A stretch of 34,753 bases of DNA from Planctomycetota bacterium (GCA_016191165.1 JACPPF010000014.1:1-34753); one strand, 5' to 3'. Numbered from the stretch's first letter, positions 1 through 8,300 are shown. A program made the numbers and translations. The notes: a model not told the origin generated them from the letters alone.

Positions 1-192
1 CTTGACACCAACGACCTCATAGAAGGAACCCGTAGCCACGCCTTAAAGCACCTGTACAATCCCCTGAGCGTTTCAAGGGATGTCATCCTTTACTCGCTAA
101 CTCGAACGTGCGATCTTCCAATTCAGGCTGAACCAATACAGTTCCACTGGTGGAGGTCGGCAACTAGGTTACTTAATCCAAAAAACTCATAG
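1..192 (+). CDS. C-terminal end of an unknown protein, cut by the window edge
   Basis: Frame 1 is open from the first base to a TAG at 190-192, giving 63 residues with no start inside the window. The other two forward frames hit stops within the first 20 bases. The stretch is rich in ordinary residues (it ends with FHWWRSATRLLNPKNS) and base composition is less GC-rich than the core genes further right, as expected for an accessory region. I do not recognise the family. A chance open frame of this length is possible at this GC content, so the call is tentative. Confidence 0.35.
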   Translation, partial: LDTNDLIEGTRSHALKHLYNPLSVSRDVILYSLTRTCDLPIQAEPIQFHWWRSATRLLNPKNS

Positions 193-208
193 CGCATGAG
201 TCAAGTTT

Positions 209-281
209 GCATACTAGCCCGAAGCGTTAGCGAGGTTTTCCGTTGCAAGCGATCCCTCGCTTACGCTTCGGGCTAGTATGC
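209..281. repeat. Palindromic dispersed repeat (ARSVSEG type)
   Basis: Arms at 210-235 and 255-280 are 26 bases long and reverse-complementary with one mismatch, separated by 19 bases; one more base pair extends the stem outward. Read on the minus strand it encodes ARSVSEG. It resembles the palindromes at 8959-9021 and 26936-27000, which share an AGCCC...AGCG...AGCGAG-like core. It lies immediately beyond the point where the PfkB-like reading frame loses similarity to its family. Confidence 0.85.
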
Positions 282-527
282 GTGGGTTGCTTTGGTCTGA
301 GGTGGAAACCTCGCTAGCCGTTCGGCAGGAAAGCCGTGGGAAAGCCGGCTGATCGGCATGGCTCGCCAGCCGAGGTAACTGAGAATGGTGAGCACATTGC
401 CACACGTGCCACCAGCAAAGAAAGCCGGCACGCATTGCGACTGGGCATTGCAAACCACGTCCAGCGCGACGAGGCCAGTGCCAGTAATGGTGGGACGAAG
501 ACGACTTGTCGTGGCGCGCTTTTTCAT
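273..527 (-). pseudogene. N-terminal stub of a PfkB-family sugar/nucleoside kinase
   Basis: The first 62 residues (342-527) look like the N-terminus of a PfkB/ribokinase-family kinase: a first strand TGTGLVALDVV, then FAGGTCGNVLTILSYLGW, the glycine-rich substrate-binding motif (GGxxxN) followed by its helix, and ISRL. Beyond residue 62 similarity stops and the frame ends at 273 inside the palindromic repeat. A complete family member is about 300 residues and carries the catalytic GAGD motif near its C-terminus; that is absent. The ATG overlaps the TGA of the 377-residue gene upstream (ATGA), so the kinase was once translated in the same operon. Read as a truncated remnant; family assignment rests on the N-terminal motifs only. 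Confidence 0.6.
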
Positions 528-1657
528 TGGCTGAGCCCTTCCTTGCTGCTTTGGCCAACGTAGGCATCACCGTGGAGCCAAATATGAACTAGCTCGCCGC
601 TCGACGCGGCGACGGAATTTAACACCGTAAAGTTTACGTTGTACGCGATGGATTCGACGGAGACAACGGCAAAATCACGCTCCAGGGCCGCCATGAGTAT
701 CCCGAGCGAAAGGGCCTTGTTCCCCATCGGCGAGAGAATGAGCTGGGAACGACCCATCGCCTCAAACACCGGTGTTCGCGCATCGTCAATCCGGAGAATG
801 GTGCGGTAAAGATCTACTGGGTTTTTCTGATGCGCAAAAACGAGATCGCGGGTGTCGACATGCCAGGTGGTTTCAAAAGGGTCGCCGATGGAGTCGAATA
901 GGTCGCCATACTCTTCAATCAGCTGGTCCGGATCTCGCGGATGAGTTGCCGGAAATGGAAGAATTGGGCAAACCGCATGGGGCTTGACCAACTGGTGAAC
1001 CAAACGAAGGACCTCCCTCTTGCCCGGCCCGAGTTGGGGTAGCCAGAGCCTGGCCGCGTCGGTCATGGAGTCAAGGTTGAGACCGCCTTGAAAGGCATGC
1101 AATGGGCTGGCCTTGCCGCAAGATTCCGCCACAATTGCGCCGTCCGTTTTCGGATTGTCGAGAACAGCGACGTGAAGATTCAGTCCGGAGTTTCCCCCGG
1201 CTCGTTGGTAAAGGTACTTCGCGATGGGAAAAAACACTCCGACGGAAAGCGCGCTACAGTCAAGGATGACATCCGTAATGTTCGCGAGAGTGAGCAGCTT
1301 GTTGAGCAGGGCAGTTGCCCGGCGCCCACCAACGGCGGCCTCATCGATGTCGAAAATATCGAGGCGTTCGACTGCGCACCCAGCGCAAAGTCCGCGAAGG
1401 CTTTTTTCGTTTGCGTCGGCCACGTCGACAATTTCTTTGGCTGGTGACGGACGTTCTTCACGAATGAACAAAGCAGACAGGCGGGGTCCAGCGGCCTTTG
1501 AGAGAATCTGTGGCAACTGGGAGGTTCGAGGGTCGAAGCCGGCGCCAGCGATCAGTTGAATGCGCCGGTCGTCCTTGGCGAAATACTCCTCCACGAAGCG
1601 GACGGCGTCGTCGCCACGGTGGCTGATGCAAGGATCCCATCGTCGTGGCCGGTTCAT
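524..1657 (-). CDS. 377-residue protein of unknown function, middle gene of a three-gene cassette
   Basis: I do not recognise a named family. The protein is soluble, without signal peptide or membrane segment. Visible blocks are an N-terminal [18 protein letters not shown] (about residues 32-49), a central alternating strand/helix region with [20 protein letters not shown], and a C-terminal [20 protein letters not shown] followed by a strand with VVSVES. The last block has the shape of a Rossmann-like ligand-binding unit, but I cannot assign it. The ATG at 1657 overlaps the TGA of the upstream remnant and its own TGA overlaps the ATG of the PfkB-like stub, both as ATGA, which implies translational coupling of three proteins. 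It is the only member of the cassette that still looks full length. Being next to a broken integrase it is probably island cargo. Confidence 0.75.
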   Translation of the reverse strand: MNRPRRWDPCISHRGDDAVRFVEEYFAKDDRRIQLIAGAGFDPRTSQLPQILSKAAGPRLSALFIREERPSPAKEIVDVADANEKSLRGLCAGCAVERLDIFDIDEAAVGGRRATALLNKLLTLANITDVILDCSALSVGVFFPIAKYLYQRAGGNSGLNLHVAVLDNPKTDGAIVAESCGKASPLHAFQGGLNLDSMTDAARLWLPQLGPGKREVLRLVHQLVKPHAVCPILPFPATHPRDPDQLIEEYGDLFDSIGDPFETTWHVDTRDLVFAHQKNPVDLYRTILRIDDARTPVFEAMGRSQLILSPMGNKALSLGILMAALERDFAVVSVESIAYNVNFTVLNSVAASSGELVHIWLHGDAYVGQSSKEGLSQ

Positions 1658-1845
1658 GGCTTCGTCTCCCGCGTGAAGCCGGCAACTTCGTCGGCGAAAC
1701 TCTTGATGAAGCCGCCACGCTTGAGCGTTAGACCGCTGGCAAGTAGCACCATGCCGCCAAGCTCAAGCAGACACCATTCGTCCTTTTGGCATGAGTAATG
1801 AGGAACAAGCGTGATTGCGTTGTATGCGACAGCGAACTGTAACAG
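1654..1845 (-). pseudogene. C-terminal remnant of the first gene of the cassette
   Basis: An open frame runs into the ATG of the 377-residue gene with an ATGA overlap. Its last about 55 residues (containing [20 protein letters not shown] and ending GFTRETKP) look like a genuine protein end. The 5' part is missing: upstream of about 1845 the DNA belongs to the integrase, in a different frame. No good start codon or ribosome binding site precedes it (the frame opens with TTG at 1863 inside the integrase sequence). The simplest reading is that a deletion joined the integrase 5' part to the 3' end of this gene. Family unknown. Confidence 0.5.
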
Positions 1846-2932
1846 CCGCGAGGTTCGAGGCAAAGGAATGGCGGAAGGCGTGGTATCCGCGGAGGACGTG
1901 CCACTTCGAGCCTTTCATTCCCGTGAGGAACGCTTTCCACGTCTGTCCATCCGTCAGCGTCACGTTCGGCTTTGAGCAAAAGGCATACACGCCGCCCGGA
2001 TGGTTTTCGGCGAAATACGTCCGCATCACCGATTCGAGAAACGGCGTCATGTCCACGGTGCGGAACGTCTCGCGGTCACGGTTCCGTTTCTTCTCCCGCA
2101 GAAGGACGAGTTTTGCATCGAAGTCCATGTCTTCGATTCGCGTCCGAAAGAGTTCGCTCCGTCGCGCGCCGGTGTGAGCTGCCGCGACGAGAAGCGGATA
2201 AAGATAGCGGTTTCTGCCTCTTCCACGAACGTGTTCGAGGACATCTGCAATCTCGGCAGGGTTGAGGAAGAGTCCGTCCCAGAGTTCCCGCTCTCGCCGT
2301 TTGTCGATGCCGCCTCGGGCAATAATGGCCTGAATCTGGGCGTAGGTGCGGAAGGGCTCCGGCTGCTTTTCTTTCGGGAAGACTAGCTTGACTTCCGGAA
2401 ATTTGCTCGGGACGTGTCCTTGGCGGTATGCCCAATTCCAGACGACGCGAAAGGTTGCCACGGCCTTCCGGACCGTCTTTGCCTTGACCGGGTGGCCGTT
2501 GAATTCCTCTCGGCTTCGCGCGTCCACAAATCTCTGCACCGTGCCGGCCGTCACTGAGGCAAGCAGCGTGTCCCCACCGATGATGCGGGTGAGGTGCTTC
2601 ATGTGAATGTCTTCCATCGCACGAGTGATGACCTCCTTCGCCCCGGCGGTGAATTCGGTTTGATAGGTACGAAATAGCTCGCTCAGGCGAACCGCCCGGA
2701 CCACTTCGACGGGCTTCTCCAGCCTACCGTCCGAAATCAGAAAGAGGCCTAGGTCGGCGCCCGGCGGAACGTCGAGCCTTCCCCGTTCGACGAGGCGGAG
2801 GTTTTCCTCCAGGCGAGCAAGGCAGCCGTTCGCCTCCTTCGGTTCGGTCGCCTTGAGATTGACGCGGAACTTTTCGCCCCTAAAACGAAACGCAATGCGA
2901 AATTTGTCGCCACGCTGTTCGAGCCAGGCCAT
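1763..2932 (-). CDS. Tyrosine recombinase (phage-type integrase), C-terminally truncated, probably inactive
   Basis: A site-specific integrase of 389 residues from the ATG at 2932, preferred over the TTG at 3016 because a GGGGG stretch lies just upstream and [17 protein letters not shown] is a typical integrase beginning. It has an N-terminal arm-binding region, a SAM-like core-binding domain and a catalytic domain with the first arginine in [12 protein letters not shown], the beta-strand lysine in LREKKR and the HxxR box in [13 protein letters not shown]. After NLAA (about 1843) the sequence becomes unrelated and ends 26 residues later. The second His/Trp and the nucleophilic tyrosine, normally 30-40 residues beyond HxxR, are missing. 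The protein should bind DNA but not cut it. It sits between a candidate attachment site on one side and cassette genes on the other, as an island integrase does. Confidence 0.85.
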   Translation of the reverse strand: MAWLEQRGDKFRIAFRFRGEKFRVNLKATEPKEANGCLARLEENLRLVERGRLDVPPGADLGLFLISDGRLEKPVEVVRAVRLSELFRTYQTEFTAGAKEVITRAMEDIHMKHLTRIIGGDTLLASVTAGTVQRFVDARSREEFNGHPVKAKTVRKAVATFRVVWNWAYRQGHVPSKFPEVKLVFPKEKQPEPFRTYAQIQAIIARGGIDKRRERELWDGLFLNPAEIADVLEHVRGRGRNRYLYPLLVAAAHTGARRSELFRTRIEDMDFDAKLVLLREKKRNRDRETFRTVDMTPFLESVMRTYFAENHPGGVYAFCSKPNVTLTDGQTWKAFLTGMKGSKWHVLRGYHAFRHSFASNLAAVTVRCRIQRNHACSSLLMPKGRMVSA

Positions 2933-3041
2933 GCAGCACCCCCGATAGTATTCGAATGGAACCGTGGGGTGAGAGCAATCGACGTAACCCCAACGCAGGG
3001 TCACGGCTGCCCCCAAATTGCCCCCAAACCTGGCTTCGGGA

Positions 3042-3076
3042 AGAAAAAAGGCTTCTCGGGAGAACCCGAAAAGCCT
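3042..3076 (-). terminator. Rho-independent terminator downstream of the FHA-GAF-phosphatase gene
   Basis: On the minus strand a 12-bp stem (3049-3060 with 3065-3076, one mismatch) closes a 4-base loop and is followed by a run of T (the AAAAAA at 3044-3049 on the plus strand). It lies about 100 bases past the stop of the phosphatase gene and just before the integrase start, so it should insulate the two. Confidence 0.6.
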
Positions 3077-3119
3077 GGAAAACGCACGGTTCTTGCAGTT
3101 TTCGACGTGTCAATCGCTG

Positions 3120-3144
3120 GAGGGTTCGAATCCCTCGCCTTCCG
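3120..3144 (+). other. tRNA 3'-end-like segment, candidate attachment site of the island
   Basis: GAGGG-TTCGAAT-CCCTC (3120-3136) is a perfect five-pair T-arm with the canonical TTCGAAT loop, followed by seven bases GCCTTCC and a G that fit an acceptor strand and discriminator. No matching 5' acceptor strand GGAAGGC, D-arm or anticodon arm lies in the preceding 100 bases, so it is a fragment. tRNA 3' ends are standard targets of tyrosine recombinases, and it is next to an integrase gene. A G discriminator and room for a long variable arm would suit tRNA-Ser, but that is a guess. Confidence 0.5.
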
Positions 3145-3175
3145 CTTTCTTGCGCCTCGACGGCGGTTCAGGACC

Positions 3176-4882
3176 TCAGGAATTGGCGGGGCGCCCGAAA
3201 CACAGGAGCGTGATGTCGTCGTATTGTGATCCGCCCTCGGCGTGTTTCTGGACCGATTCGACAAGCCGTTCACCCAGCTTGCGAGCGCCGTGCGCGGCGT
3301 CTTTTTCGAGGACGGCGTGAATGCCCTTCATGCGGAACGGTCGCCCGTCCACGTTTTGCGCATCGGTGACGCCGTCGCTGAACAACACCAGCGAATCGCC
3401 GGGATTCAAGGTGATCTGGTAGCATTGATAGCGGCAGGCAGCCTGGTGGCCCAGCGATTGGCCGTCGTCTTCCGGCGGAATTGCCTTGGAGAATTTTCGC
3501 GCGGCGCCATGATAAAAAAGCGGCGTGGGGTGCCCCGCGTTGACCAGGGTCACCGTGTGGGAAACCGGATCGAGCACGGCCGCCACCAGCGTCACGAAGC
3601 GGTCCATCGGACTGGTGAACGGGTGCAGCAGCGTATTGAGGCGTGCGATGGCCGCGGTCAGCTGCCGGTCGGTCAGGACGCACGACCGAAACTCCGACGA
3701 CAGTCTCGCCATGAGCAGCGCCGCCGGCATGCCCTTGCCGGCCACGTCGCCGACGGTCAAGGCCAGGCGGCCCTCGGGCAGGACCAGGAAATCGTAATAA
3801 TCGCCGCCGACCTCGCGCGCAGCCTTGTAGTAGGCGAAAAACTCATACCCGGGCACATCGGGCACGCTCTTGGGCAGGAAATTGAGCTGGACCTGCTGGG
3901 CGATGGCGAGTTCGTTCTGCACGCGTTCCTGTTCGTTGCGGGCGCGTTCCTGGGCCAGTTCCTGCGCGAGACGCAGCTCTTGCAATTCGCTCTTGGCGCG
4001 CTCCTGGGCCAGCTCTTGCGTCAGCCGCAGCTGGTGCAGGCGCACGTTTTCCATCGCCAGGGAAACCTGGTTGCCCACGCCCCCGAACAGACGCAGGTCG
4101 TCCTCGGCGAATTTCTTGGCGGCATCCTGGGTATCGAGCTGGATGACGCCGAAGGGCTCGCCATTGGACAGCATGAGCGGCACGCACATGACCGACCGGA
4201 TGTGAAACAGATTGACGCTATGGCTGCTCGCGGGCAGCTTGTCCCCTTCACGTAATAAAAGCGCCTGGGCGGTCTTGAGGCATTGATGCACGATCGTCTT
4301 GCTGAACTGGAGGCGAACTTCGTCCACCTGGATGCGCGCCTTGGCGATCTTGGGCGTCAAGCTGCCGGCGGCCGGGTCGTACAGGATCAGAAAGCAGCGA
4401 TCCGCCTGAGGAAAGATCTCCAGAAGCCCATCGACAACCGCCGGCAGTTGCTGATCGAGTTCCAAGGTCTTGCTCAGTTTCGCGGTGATTTCGAGCAAGA
4501 GCGCCAGCTTCGCCGCCGGCTGGGTTTCGAGTTTGTGATCGCTTTTGGAACTCAGCATCGCCTCGACGGTGGAATCGTTGTCCACCTCGAGAAACGTCGC
4601 CTCGAAGTCGCACATCTTGATATGATCTTGATGGTTCAGCGCGACCTGCGTGTGATACTCCAGCCGTTGCTCGTTGACGTAGGTCCGGTTGCGGCTCTCC
4701 TTGTGATCCTCGATGTAGCACTTCTCGTTGATACGCAGGATGCGCGCGTGATATCGGCTCACCGAATCGAGTTTACTGATGATCTCGTCACAGTCCGGAC
4801 TGCGTCCCAACACGATGACGTCGCGATCGAGCTGGATGATTTCGCCCTGTCGTTCCCCGCGATCCACGTGGAGCAATGCCAT
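3176..4882 (-). CDS. FHA-GAF-SpoIIE (PP2C-type) serine phosphatase
   Basis: A cytoplasmic 568-residue signalling protein. Residues 1-100 form an FHA phosphothreonine-binding domain (LGRSPDCDEI, SVSRYHARI, NRTYVN). Residues about 125-280 form a GAF sensor domain (VMCVPLML, GVIQLD). A coiled coil at about 283-330 contains two near-copies of the unit LRLxQELAQERAxxE. Residues about 340-565 form an RsbU/SpoIIE-type phosphatase with the metal-binding acidic motifs AREVGGDYYDF, VGDVAGKGMPAAL, FSDGVTDA and DDITLL. Such enzymes dephosphorylate STAS-domain anti-anti-sigma factors; the STAS gene at 9229-9582 is an obvious candidate substrate. The ATG at 4882 is preceded by GGAGGGGG. It is transcribed alone, with a terminator downstream. 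Confidence 0.93.
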   Translation of the reverse strand: MALLHVDRGERQGEIIQLDRDVIVLGRSPDCDEIISKLDSVSRYHARILRINEKCYIEDHKESRNRTYVNEQRLEYHTQVALNHQDHIKMCDFEATFLEVDNDSTVEAMLSSKSDHKLETQPAAKLALLLEITAKLSKTLELDQQLPAVVDGLLEIFPQADRCFLILYDPAAGSLTPKIAKARIQVDEVRLQFSKTIVHQCLKTAQALLLREGDKLPASSHSVNLFHIRSVMCVPLMLSNGEPFGVIQLDTQDAAKKFAEDDLRLFGGVGNQVSLAMENVRLHQLRLTQELAQERAKSELQELRLAQELAQERARNEQERVQNELAIAQQVQLNFLPKSVPDVPGYEFFAYYKAAREVGGDYYDFLVLPEGRLALTVGDVAGKGMPAALLMARLSSEFRSCVLTDRQLTAAIARLNTLLHPFTSPMDRFVTLVAAVLDPVSHTVTLVNAGHPTPLFYHGAARKFSKAIPPEDDGQSLGHQAACRYQCYQITLNPGDSLVLFSDGVTDAQNVDGRPFRMKGIHAVLEKDAAHGARKLGERLVESVQKHAEGGSQYDDITLLCFGRPANS

Positions 4883-5015
4883 GATGCCCCCTCCGCCGAA
4901 CGGATGTCAAATTGCCAAAACCATTGTACACGGTTTCGCGGTCCGTCGAAGTGGTAAAAAGCCGAAAAATGGCCGCACGCGAAGTCAGCCGACTCGCCAC
5001 CTGGCGAAAAGCGCG

Positions 5016-6146
5016 TCATTTTCGCGGTGGCAGCGGCAGATAGGCGGCGGGGGTGCCGAAGACGCGCTCGTGGTAAAGGTGTAATCCGTGGGCCGCGTGG
5101 TAAAGGGCCCCGCTTTCGACGTTTTGCTCGCGCGCGTCCAGGATGAGCATCGCCAGGGCGTTGACGGCATACTGCATGCGGCGATCCCTGAGCTCTTCAT
5201 CGGTCATGGCCAGCGCGAGCCATTCGACGATGTGCCCGGTGGTGCTGATGCGCGATTGCGGGTCGGGGTTGAAGTCCCTGGTCTTGAAGTAATCGGTCGA
5301 GAAAACGCCGTCCCCGTTTTGCATCTTCAATGCCTTTTCCTTGTACTCGTCGATCCTGGCTTCGACGTCTTTCCAGACGCCTTCCTTCTTGCCTCCGTTC
5401 TTGAGATGGAGGTGATACGCCCAGGTCAGTCCGAAGAGGCGGTGCGTGCCGCCGCAGGCCGCCTCGTCGATGGAAGCGTTCAATTCGTAGCGAACAACGT
5501 CGTGGTAGTTCAGCGTCTCCCCAAAGCTGTTCACCCACGGTTCGGGGCCGGTGCCATAAAACTGTGCGACGATGATGATCGCCCAGCTCAGCTCCTGCTG
5601 TTGCTTGACGCTGGCGCGCATTCGGCTCTGGCGGACGAAGTCGTCGAAGGTGTAATCTCGCCCAGCGACGCGGAACTTGCGATCCTTCTTTATGCCCCAC
5701 TGCGCCATCTCGGCAATGAACTGGTCTTGATGGCCTTGCGCGACGAATTGCAGGTCAGGCCGCGTGCGGACATCGATCACGTCCAGCCCATGCTGAGTTG
5801 GCGCGAACTGCATGCCGCGGATCTCGCCGCCGGCGCAAATGTAGTCGATGGCGCGAACGCGTTTTTTGGTCTTGGGATCGGTGAGCATCGTCTTATCGGG
5901 CCCGGTGCCCAGGATGCCATGAAAGACGGTCCAGAATGCGTGCGTGGTCAGGAGGTCGCGGTCGCGCACCTGCTTGAGCGCGTCCTCGATCCGCGTCCGA
6001 ACCCCATCGGGCGCCTCGATTGGCGTGTCGGCCTTGTCGGTGATCTTGACGCGGCCAGGCTTGACTGGATCGTCCTTGGGCGCCGGCGGACAGCCGATGC
6101 TCGTCAACGACATCAGGGCCAGGCCCAAAAAAAGATAACGACGCAT
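5016..6146 (-). CDS. Predicted lipoprotein with an alpha/alpha-toroid-like C-terminal part
   Basis: The N-terminus MRRYLFLGLALMSLTSIGC is a signal peptide ending in a lipobox-like SIGC, so the 376-residue protein is probably anchored by a lipid at residue 19. The rest is soluble. The C-terminal half has regularly spaced helices with a NGDGVFS motif and ISTTGHIVEWLALAM, a pattern seen in alpha/alpha-toroid folds such as prenyltransferase/squalene-cyclase repeats, but no catalytic motif is evident and no function can be given. It is the last gene of a minus-strand run with the HTTM gene (19-base gap) and the membrane-anchored gene upstream. A GGGGG stretch precedes the ATG. Confidence 0.8.
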   Translation of the reverse strand: MRRYLFLGLALMSLTSIGCPPAPKDDPVKPGRVKITDKADTPIEAPDGVRTRIEDALKQVRDRDLLTTHAFWTVFHGILGTGPDKTMLTDPKTKKRVRAIDYICAGGEIRGMQFAPTQHGLDVIDVRTRPDLQFVAQGHQDQFIAEMAQWGIKKDRKFRVAGRDYTFDDFVRQSRMRASVKQQQELSWAIIIVAQFYGTGPEPWVNSFGETLNYHDVVRYELNASIDEAACGGTHRLFGLTWAYHLHLKNGGKKEGVWKDVEARIDEYKEKALKMQNGDGVFSTDYFKTRDFNPDPQSRISTTGHIVEWLALAMTDEELRDRRMQYAVNALAMLILDAREQNVESGALYHAAHGLHLYHERVFGTPAAYLPLPPRK

Positions 6147-6165
6147 GGCGCCCCCGTTGAACGGA

Positions 6166-7272
6166 CTATTTCCTGATGGCCGTCGTTTCCGCCAGATCTC
6201 TTGACTTCATCGCGCCAGCGTCATTCTTTTGGTTCGCCACCCGGCTGATCACGCCGAGCAGCCTGGACTTGATCCATGCCCATTCGTCGGCGCTCAAAAA
6301 ACTCACGCAACCCAGACAAACGAACGGACCCCATAACGGCAAACGGTAAAGGAAGAACGCGCCAAGCCAAAACACCACGGCGCCACCCAGCAAAAGGGAC
6401 CGCCACGCCCACCCGCGACGCCACGCAAAAACCGGAAAGGCAAGCTGCCAGGCCAACGCGACGTATTGCGTCACACTCATCCAGAACAAGGTGAACGTGG
6501 CCCGCGGCATCTCGCGCTGAATGCTCTCCGCGGTAGTCTCGAAGGGCGGGTGCAGCGGAAACCAGAACGCCACCCCGGACCACCATTCCGCCATCTGAAG
6601 CTTATGGAGCACGCTGGTCACCATGATGATTGCGAAGTGGACCTGCAATAAACGAAGCGAAAAGTTGGTCGCGTAGCTCACACGCCCATTTTCGGCAGCG
6701 CCGCCAAAAACCCAGCGTGCCAGGAGGAAGTCATGGCGTGAACCCAGGATGCGCTCAGCGAGCGTCAGGCCCCCGTTCACCTGCCCGGTCAAAAGATGGC
6801 CAAGCATCAGGTAAAACGCGAGGACGCCGAGCAGGTAATCCCCTTCATAGTTGATGACCGGATTGACGAGGAACGAGACGACCACCACCCAGGTGAGCAC
6901 GCCAGTGACGCGCGTCGCGATGCCCAGCGTGAAGAGAATCACCACGGCAACGGACAGTCCATAGATCGTCTGGAACGCGCCCTCGTTCTGGCCCGCCAAA
7001 AAAACGATCGACCAGCCGACCGGCGCCGGGCCCAGCGGCTGCTGCCTTTGGATTTCGCGGTAACCCTGCTCATCCAGCCAGCCGTTCAAACTGAAGAACT
7101 CCGCCTGGTGTCCCAGGAAGGACAGGAGCCAGGCGCAAAAAAGAACGCCCGCGCAAACACGCAGAAAGCGCAGCCCCGTCAGCGGCGTCGCGGTGAACCA
7201 GAAGCGCGACCAGGCGTTTTCGCGCGCGGACGCGTCCGCGCCTGGCGTGTCGTCCGAACGGTCAATCGTCAC
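6166..7272 (-). CDS. HTTM-family multispanning membrane protein
   Basis: About 370 residues with many hydrophobic helices, starting with TPLTGLRFLRVCAGVLFCAW and continuing through VVVSFLVNPVINYEGDYLLG and LMLGHLLTG. This is the pattern of the HTTM family (horizontally transferred transmembrane domain), distantly related to vitamin-K-dependent gamma-carboxylase. In planctomycetes these often sit beside a small membrane-anchored partner, as here. The substrate is unknown. Start choice: GTG at 7272 has GGAG nine bases upstream and overlaps the upstream gene by 11 bases; a TTG at 7287 would add five residues but has a poorer site. Enzymatic carboxylation is not established for this branch. Confidence 0.88.
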   Translation of the reverse strand: MTIDRSDDTPGADASARENAWSRFWFTATPLTGLRFLRVCAGVLFCAWLLSFLGHQAEFFSLNGWLDEQGYREIQRQQPLGPAPVGWSIVFLAGQNEGAFQTIYGLSVAVVILFTLGIATRVTGVLTWVVVVSFLVNPVINYEGDYLLGVLAFYLMLGHLLTGQVNGGLTLAERILGSRHDFLLARWVFGGAAENGRVSYATNFSLRLLQVHFAIIMVTSVLHKLQMAEWWSGVAFWFPLHPPFETTAESIQREMPRATFTLFWMSVTQYVALAWQLAFPVFAWRRGWAWRSLLLGGAVVFWLGAFFLYRLPLWGPFVCLGCVSFLSADEWAWIKSRLLGVISRVANQKNDAGAMKSRDLAETTAIRK

Positions 7273-8008
7273 GGCGGAATTCTCCAAAATGGCTCTTGTA
7301 GATCGTGAAGTCGCCCGCTTGCGGCCCCAGCAGCAGTCGCTCCGGCCTTACCTGTGGCTGATGATGCCGAATCAGCTCGGCGGAGGCCGCGTTGTGTTTG
7401 CGGCAAAGATGGCGCAGGTAGGCCTGGGCCAATTTCTTGGATTCCTCGGACGGGCGTTCAAAGGGAACCTCACGGGGCAGAAGGTGTTCCTCGACGGTCT
7501 TGAGTTGCCAATTCTCCATGTCGGTTTTGTCCCAGAAATCAACCTTGGGCATTTCCTGGCCCTTGGGGGCGAGCACCTCGGTGCCGCGGCGCGGAAGAGC
7601 CTGGTCCTGGGCCAACAGGTGAGCGAGGATTCCCTGACGATGGCGCACCCAGAAGTTGGCCTTCGGGTCCGGGATGGTAATCGTTTGGATGACCTCGCCG
7701 GCTTGATCCTTCAACTTGACTTCGAAAAAAATTCCCAGGACCGCGGGGCGATTGGTTTCGAAGTGGTAGTTGTGCGTCATGCGCAGCGGGCGAAGGTAGT
7801 AGGGCTCCGTCGCCTTCATGGTGATGCGCACGGCGAAGTCGGGTCCCTCGGCTGGGCTCGGCTGTCCATTGGCCATGAGCCAGGGACCGCTTGCCGCCCC
7901 CAGAGCGAGCAGCCCAATCGAGGCGAGATGCCCGACCGCGAAAAGGCTGCCCAGGGCTTTGATCATCCCCGGCAAAGGCAGCGGCGCCTGCGTGTGCGTG
8001 GAGTTCAT
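7262..8008 (-). CDS. Single-pass membrane-anchored partner of the HTTM protein
   Basis: A 248-residue protein with one N-terminal hydrophobic segment (about residues 15-45, ALGSLFAVGHLASIGLLALG) and a soluble domain containing FAVRITMKATEPYYLRPLRM and NYHFETNRP. It has no enzymatic motif I recognise. Its 3' end overlaps the start of the HTTM gene, so the two are co-translated, which argues for a shared complex or pathway in the membrane. Known pairings of HTTM proteins with such anchored partners in planctomycetes support the gene call, but the role is unknown. Confidence 0.8.
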   Translation of the reverse strand: MNSTHTQAPLPLPGMIKALGSLFAVGHLASIGLLALGAASGPWLMANGQPSPAEGPDFAVRITMKATEPYYLRPLRMTHNYHFETNRPAVLGIFFEVKLKDQAGEVIQTITIPDPKANFWVRHRQGILAHLLAQDQALPRRGTEVLAPKGQEMPKVDFWDKTDMENWQLKTVEEHLLPREVPFERPSEESKKLAQAYLRHLCRKHNAASAELIRHHQPQVRPERLLLGPQAGDFTIYKSHFGEFRRDD

Positions 8009-8062
8009 GATGCTCGACTCCGTTTCGCGATTCGGTTTTGAGAAGGGCCATCGCCCTGCTGC

Positions 8063-8093
8063 ATCGAAACGGCGGAACTGGCGACGTTTCGAT
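8063..8093. repeat. Short inverted repeat in the upstream region of the HTTM operon
   Basis: ATCGAAACG (8063-8071) and CGTTTCGAT (8085-8093) form a perfect 9-base inverted repeat with a 13-base spacer, about 55 bases upstream of the ATG at 8008. It could be an operator or a leader hairpin. The rest of 8009-8300 is AT-richer promoter-like DNA in which I see no gene. Confidence 0.3.
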
Positions 8094-8300
8094 TTAATGT
8101 GACAATGGCTAGGTATAGTTTACCGAATCGAATCGATGATTAGAAATGAATTCGCCAGCTTTCGTATCCTTCCCAGGATCACACGGCGGTACGACCCATG
8201 CGGAAGGTAGAATCCATCGAGGCCGAAGTGAAAGTAAGAAGCGTATTACCTGGCGTGCCCTTCATCGCTCGGACTTGATACAACGAAGGAGCGCCTGGTT

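Noticed and set aside
3040-3150. Complete tRNA gene before the integrase
   Set aside because: Only a T-arm and acceptor-like strand are present; no matching 5' acceptor strand, D-arm or anticodon stem can be found in the preceding 100 bases.
5088-6176. 362-codon plus-strand frame opposite the lipoprotein gene
   Set aside because: The minus-strand frame has a signal peptide, lipobox-like site and operon context; the plus frame has none.
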